Source: Rugosibacter sp. | GTDB lineage: Bacteria > Pseudomonadota > Gammaproteobacteria > Burkholderiales > Rhodocyclaceae | NCBI GenBank assembly: GCA_011620215.1 | Contig: WOZP01000028.1 | Coordinates: 1 to 32,916 of the forward strand | Length of the DNA: 32,916 bases | Direction of reading: 5' to 3' | Shown: positions 29,226 through 32,916 of the stretch, in pieces | Layout: every line of letters starts with the position of its first letter | Numbering within the stretch: position 1 is the first letter of the stretch | Position numbers and translations under genes: made by a program | The notes under the pieces: generated by a model | What the model saw: only the letters and a program-made list of their open reading frames with translations | What the model was told of the DNA's origin: nothing | Database searches by the model: none

Positions 29226-29273
29226 AACTCGTTGTCTTTTAACCCGTTGTATTTAGCCCGTTGCCACCCGTTG
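29224..29273. repeat. Imperfect short tandem repeat (TTAACCCGTTG-like units) covering the cphA stop codon
   Basis: ttaactcgttg (29224), ttaacccgttg (29239), ttagcccgttg (29253), then cacccgttg (29265). Confidence 0.55.
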
Positions 29274-31835
29274 CGCAATGTGCGCCAATGCTTCTTCAAT
29301 CTGATCAATCAGAATGAGACAAAGGTCACCGGGGGCGAGGCTGGCAAGGGCCAGATCGATGGCGAGAAACTCGCCGTGAACTTCTTCCACAATCTGCGTG
29401 CGTGCGGCACCGGCAAGCCCTTCGCGCAATAAGGCGAGCGTTTCGCCCGGCGCACGGCCGCGCTGGCAGGCATCTTCATACAGCACGAGGCGATCAAATA
29501 CTGCACCGAGCAGTTGGCTTTGGTGGCGGATATCTTCGTCACGGCGGTCCCCGGCGGCGCTGATGACGGCCGTGCGCCGCTTGCCTGGCATCGCTTCAAC
29601 GGCCTGCACCAGCGCCACGATGGCGTCTGGATTGTGGCCGTAGTCGGCAATGAGTGTCGCGCCACGATAATCGAAGACATTAAAGCGGCCGGGCACGGTG
29701 GCGGTATCGCTGACAAAGCTCGCCAGGCCGCGCCGCACGGTGGCCCAGTCCAGCCCTAGTGCCCAGACGGCGGCAATGGCTGCCATGACGTTTTCAACCT
29801 GAAAGCCGAGCGCCCCGGCATGCGTGAGCGGAATATCTGCCAGCGGAAAACGCGCAACCACTTCACCCTCGGCGGCGACCAGCTCGTTCCCGTCACGAAA
29901 CACCACGCGCTGTCGGCGTGCACGATGCGAGGCCAGCACCGGGTGATGGCTGTCAGCGGCGAAAAAAGTCACTGCGCTGGGGCAATGCGCCGCCTTCTTC
30001 GCCACGATCGGATCGGCCGCATTCAGGACAGTCATGCCGGTAGGCGCGACGTTATCCACGATGACGCGCTTGACCACGGCCAGATCTTCCACTGTGGTGA
30101 TGTAATTGAGGCCGAGATGATCGCCCAGGCCGATGTTGGTGACCACCGCCACATCGCAGTGATCGAAGGCCAGGCCTTCACGCAAAATGCCGCCACGCGC
30201 GGTTTCCAGGACGGCGGCATCCACGTCGGGATGCAGCAACACATTGCGCGCGCTTTTCGGCCCGCTGCAGTCGCCGCTGTCAATGCGCCGCCCGGAGATA
30301 TACACGCCGTCCGTCGTGGTCATGCCGACGCGCCGGCCAGCCACGCTTTGCAAATGCGCGATCAGGCGCACAGTGGTGGTTTTGCCGTTGGTGCCAGCCA
30401 CAGCCACCAACGGGATGCGGCCGTTGTCGCCGGCCGGAAACAGTTGCTCGATGATCGCCTCGCCTATCGCACGGCTTTTGCCATACGAGGGTGCCAGATG
30501 CATGCGCAGGCCGGGTGCGGCATTGACTTCGACGATGCCACCGCCCTGTGCTTCGAGTGGACGAGTGACGGTGTTGCACACCACATCCACGCCGCAGATA
30601 TCCAGCCCCACCATGGTGGCAGCGGCAATCGCACGGGCGGCGAGTTGCGAGTGGACGTCATCGGTGACATCAGTCGCTGTACCGCCGGTGGATAAGTTGG
30701 CGTTGTTACGCAATACCACGCGCTGGCCTGCGGCAGGCACGGATTCTGGCGTCAGGCCTTGATGCTGCAGCGTCGCCAGAGCAATTTCGTCGAGACGGAT
30801 TTTGGTCAGCGAAGTCGCATGCCCTTCGCCGCGACGCGGATCGCGATTCACCGTGTCGACCAGCGCTCGAATGTTCTGGCGGCCATCCCCGATCACTTGC
30901 GGCGGATCGCGGCGGGCCGCAGCCACCAGGCGCTTGCCCACCACCAGCAGGCGAAAATCATGGCCGGGAAGAAACTGTTCTACCAGTACATCGCCACTGA
31001 TGTCAGCCGCTATCGCATACGCCGCCAGAACAGCCTCGCGCGAACGGATATCAACGGTTACCCCCTTGCCCTGATTACCATCCTGTGGTTTGACTACCAC
31101 TGAACTACCCCTGCGCTGCATGATTTCCTGCGCTACGGTCCACGCGGATTCAGCATCGGTCACTGCGCAGCCCTCGGGCACGGGAACGCCTGCAGCGAGC
31201 AGCAGGTGTTTGGTTAATTGCTTGTCCTGCGCGATGCTCTCGGCAATGGCCGAGGTGCGATCAAGCTCGGCCGCCTGGATCCGGCGCTGACGCGCGCCCC
31301 AGCCGAATTGCACCAGGCTGCCGGAAGTCAGGCGGCGAAATGGAATGCCGCGTGCTACGGCGGCATCCACAATCGCGCCGGTACTGGGGCCGAGTCGCTC
31401 GTCTTCATCGAGTGCGCGTAAACGCGCAATGGCCTCTTGCGTATCAAATGGCTGATCGTCGCGTGCGGCCTGGTATAAAGTCATCGCCAGATCAAAAGCC
31501 AGGCGACCAACGGCTTCTTCGCTGTATTCGACAACGACTTGATACACGCCTTTTTCCACCGTCGCGGCGCAACGATAAAACGTGACCGGACAACCGGCGC
31601 TGTTTTGCAGCGAGAGCACCGCGATGGCGATCAGCTCGGGTAGCGGAATGGCCGCCACGTTGTGTGCGGCCTGTAGCGCGCCAATCGCCGGGAAACGAGT
31701 TTGTACCCGCGCAGCAATACCGGGAAAATCAGCCAGCGTATGTTCGTTTTGCGGACAGGAAATCGTTGCCTCAATCGCTGTATGGCGACCCCACAAATTA
31801 GGACCACGCAAGGCACGCAAATGAATAATCTTCAT
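29253..31835 (-). CDS. cphA: Cyanophycin synthetase (ATP-grasp + Mur-ligase domains)
   Basis: MKIIHLRALRGPNLWG; ATP-grasp VVKPQDGNQGKGVTVD; Mur-ligase GTNGKTTTVRLIAHL, ETARGGILREGLAFD, NIGLGDHLG; complete C-terminal lobe. Confidence 0.95.
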   Translation of the reverse strand: MKIIHLRALRGPNLWGRHTAIEATISCPQNEHTLADFPGIAARVQTRFPAIGALQAAHNVAAIPLPELIAIAVLSLQNSAGCPVTFYRCAATVEKGVYQVVVEYSEEAVGRLAFDLAMTLYQAARDDQPFDTQEAIARLRALDEDERLGPSTGAIVDAAVARGIPFRRLTSGSLVQFGWGARQRRIQAAELDRTSAIAESIAQDKQLTKHLLLAAGVPVPEGCAVTDAESAWTVAQEIMQRRGSSVVVKPQDGNQGKGVTVDIRSREAVLAAYAIAADISGDVLVEQFLPGHDFRLLVVGKRLVAAARRDPPQVIGDGRQNIRALVDTVNRDPRRGEGHATSLTKIRLDEIALATLQHQGLTPESVPAAGQRVVLRNNANLSTGGTATDVTDDVHSQLAARAIAAATMVGLDICGVDVVCNTVTRPLEAQGGGIVEVNAAPGLRMHLAPSYGKSRAIGEAIIEQLFPAGDNGRIPLVAVAGTNGKTTTVRLIAHLQSVAGRRVGMTTTDGVYISGRRIDSGDCSGPKSARNVLLHPDVDAAVLETARGGILREGLAFDHCDVAVVTNIGLGDHLGLNYITTVEDLAVVKRVIVDNVAPTGMTVLNAADPIVAKKAAHCPSAVTFFAADSHHPVLASHRARRQRVVFRDGNELVAAEGEVVARFPLADIPLTHAGALGFQVENVMAAIAAVWALGLDWATVRRGLASFVSDTATVPGRFNVFDYRGATLIADYGHNPDAIVALVQAVEAMPGKRRTAVISAAGDRRDEDIRHQSQLLGAVFDRLVLYEDACQRGRAPGETLALLREGLAGAARTQIVEEVHGEFLAIDLALASLAPGDLCLILIDQIEEALAHIAQRVATG

Positions 31836-31858
31836 GAAGAGATAACGTAAAAAGTGAG

Positions 31859-32916
31859 TTAAAAAGTTTCAATGCCGGTGCGCAGTGTCGCCAGTGGCAC
31901 ATTCAGCGCCCAAGCTGCGCCTATGGCGGCGAGAAGTGGGGTCAGGTTTTGATTGGCCGATGTCCCCCAGGGGAGTTTTACGGAAACGGACTCAAGGCTG
32001 TGCGGCGTATTACCAGCGCCGACTTTTTCCTTCATCGCCAGTGAAGATAGATCGGCTAGCGCCAGCAATGGTTGTGTTTGATCGCCCGTGACCAGAAGGA
32101 TCATCCCTGCGTGCATTAAAACGGCCCTCCCATTTTTTGCGCGATGTGCGGCGATGGCTTCTGCGCTTGCCACATCGTCTGCTGTGCCAGCAGCAAACAG
32201 GATCACTTCGCCATCACACAACTCTGCCATGTCGCGTACTAGCGGGCAGTCTGCGTTGAGCACCGCCACACCGTTTGGCAACACGACATCCACTTGAGTG
32301 CGCACCACATTGAACAGGCGCTCGGGTGTATCAATGTGATAAGCCGGTAAAACATCAGCCGCATCGAGTGCTGTCACGATGCCCACTTGGCAGCGGTCAT
32401 AGGCAAGCCCTTCGTTCAGCATCGTTTCGATGGAATTTTCAATCACCACGATTTCCGTCTGGCGATTGATCAACAAGGTCTGCGCTGCAGCCGCAGGCGA
32501 CAAGCTCTGTGTGGCGACAGGCAGGGTGCCAAGAAACACGCCCTGTGCACAGGCTAGCCCGGTGGCCTGGTCGGTCAGGCGCAAAATGTGATCGAGTATC
32601 TGCGCGGCGAGCGTGGTATCTCCCGCAATGTTTCCATCACCGGCGCTGCCGGTAATGCCCACGAGCGGAATGCGGCCCGATGTGTGGTCATCTGCTTTGG
32701 CTGGAAAAAGGTAATCCACAATCGCCGACCCGACTGGGCGTGGTTGCCCAGTAGCCGGCTTGAGGTGCATCAGCAGCCCTGGCCCGGCATTGACTTCGAC
32801 AATCGCCCCGCCCTGGGTGGCGAGTGGTTGCGCGATGTCGGTCGCGACTAGATCGATGCCGGCAATATCCAGCCCGACGATGCGCGCTGCCAGTGCTGCC
32901 AGCGCAATGGTATCGG
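31859..32916 (-). CDS. CphA paralogue (CphA2/CphA'-like), 5' end outside window; degenerate and C-terminally truncated Mur-ligase domain
   Basis: Frame stays open to the window edge upstream of the listed ORF (…DTIALAALAARIVGLDIAGIDLVATDIAQPLATQGGAIVEVNAGPGLLMHLKP…), collinear with cphA (…GLDICGVDVVCNTVTRPLEAQGGGIVEVNAAPGLRMHLAP…). Confidence 0.85.
   Translation of the reverse strand, partial: DTIALAALAARIVGLDIAGIDLVATDIAQPLATQGGAIVEVNAGPGLLMHLKPATGQPRPVGSAIVDYLFPAKADDHTSGRIPLVGITGSAGDGNIAGDTTLAAQILDHILRLTDQATGLACAQGVFLGTLPVATQSLSPAAAAQTLLINRQTEIVVIENSIETMLNEGLAYDRCQVGIVTALDAADVLPAYHIDTPERLFNVVRTQVDVVLPNGVAVLNADCPLVRDMAELCDGEVILFAAGTADDVASAEAIAAHRAKNGRAVLMHAGMILLVTGDQTQPLLALADLSSLAMKEKVGAGNTPHSLESVSVKLPWGTSANQNLTPLLAAIGAAWALNVPLATLRTGIETF
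32002..32027 (-). repeat. Dispersed repeat copy 5 (minus strand AAAAGTCGGCGCTGGTAATACGCCGC), inside the cphA paralogue
   Basis: Plus-strand gcggcgtattaccagcgccgactttt. Confidence 0.65.

Noticed and set aside
29820-30695. 291-aa plus-strand ORF
   Set aside because: Antisense to the ATP-grasp/Mur-ligase coding region of cphA; His/Arg/Ala-rich shadow translation with no recognisable domain.
1-32916. CRISPR arrays, IS/phage genes, toxin-antitoxin pairs, tRNA/rRNA
   Set aside because: Intergenic gaps are short and nearly all sequence is assigned to recognisable housekeeping ORFs; no regularly spaced repeats, transposase/integrase motifs or tRNA-like cloverleafs were noticed by eye.

Overview
The window is about 33 kb of what looks like a betaproteobacterial-type chromosome. 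It is densely packed with housekeeping genes. I saw no phage, IS element, CRISPR array, rRNA or tRNA. Main blocks: (1) a YqaA-family membrane protein, an orphan NodI-type ABC ATPase, an alpha/beta hydrolase, a 2Fe-2S ferredoxin-like protein and a large PAS-PAS-PAS-GGDEF-EAL-CZB protein; (2) psiF-like, then hprK, ptsN, hpf, rpoN, lptB, recX, recA, pncC(cinA), pgpA, thiL, nusB, ribH, ribB-RibX, ribE, dsbD, cutA, a MazG-like gene, VanZ, an SSS symporter and ubiB, all on the minus strand; (3) argS, SPOR, SDR, a BtuF-like protein and SulP on the plus strand; (4) cyanophycin synthetase cphA plus a degenerate cphA paralogue that runs off the right edge, on the minus strand. No obviously new multigene system is visible. 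The most unusual signals are below the gene level. First, a dispersed word of about 25 bp (consensus about AAAAGTCGGCGCTGGTRAYRCGGCGC) occurs six times, plus one degenerate copy, in unrelated genes, in three reading frames and in one intergenic gap. Second, a perfect 13-bp tandem duplication repeats the thiL start codon and creates an out-of-frame mini-ORF. Third, a CphA paralogue has lost its Mur-ligase P-loop and C-terminal lobe. Family assignments come from recognisable motifs and general knowledge; no database search was run.
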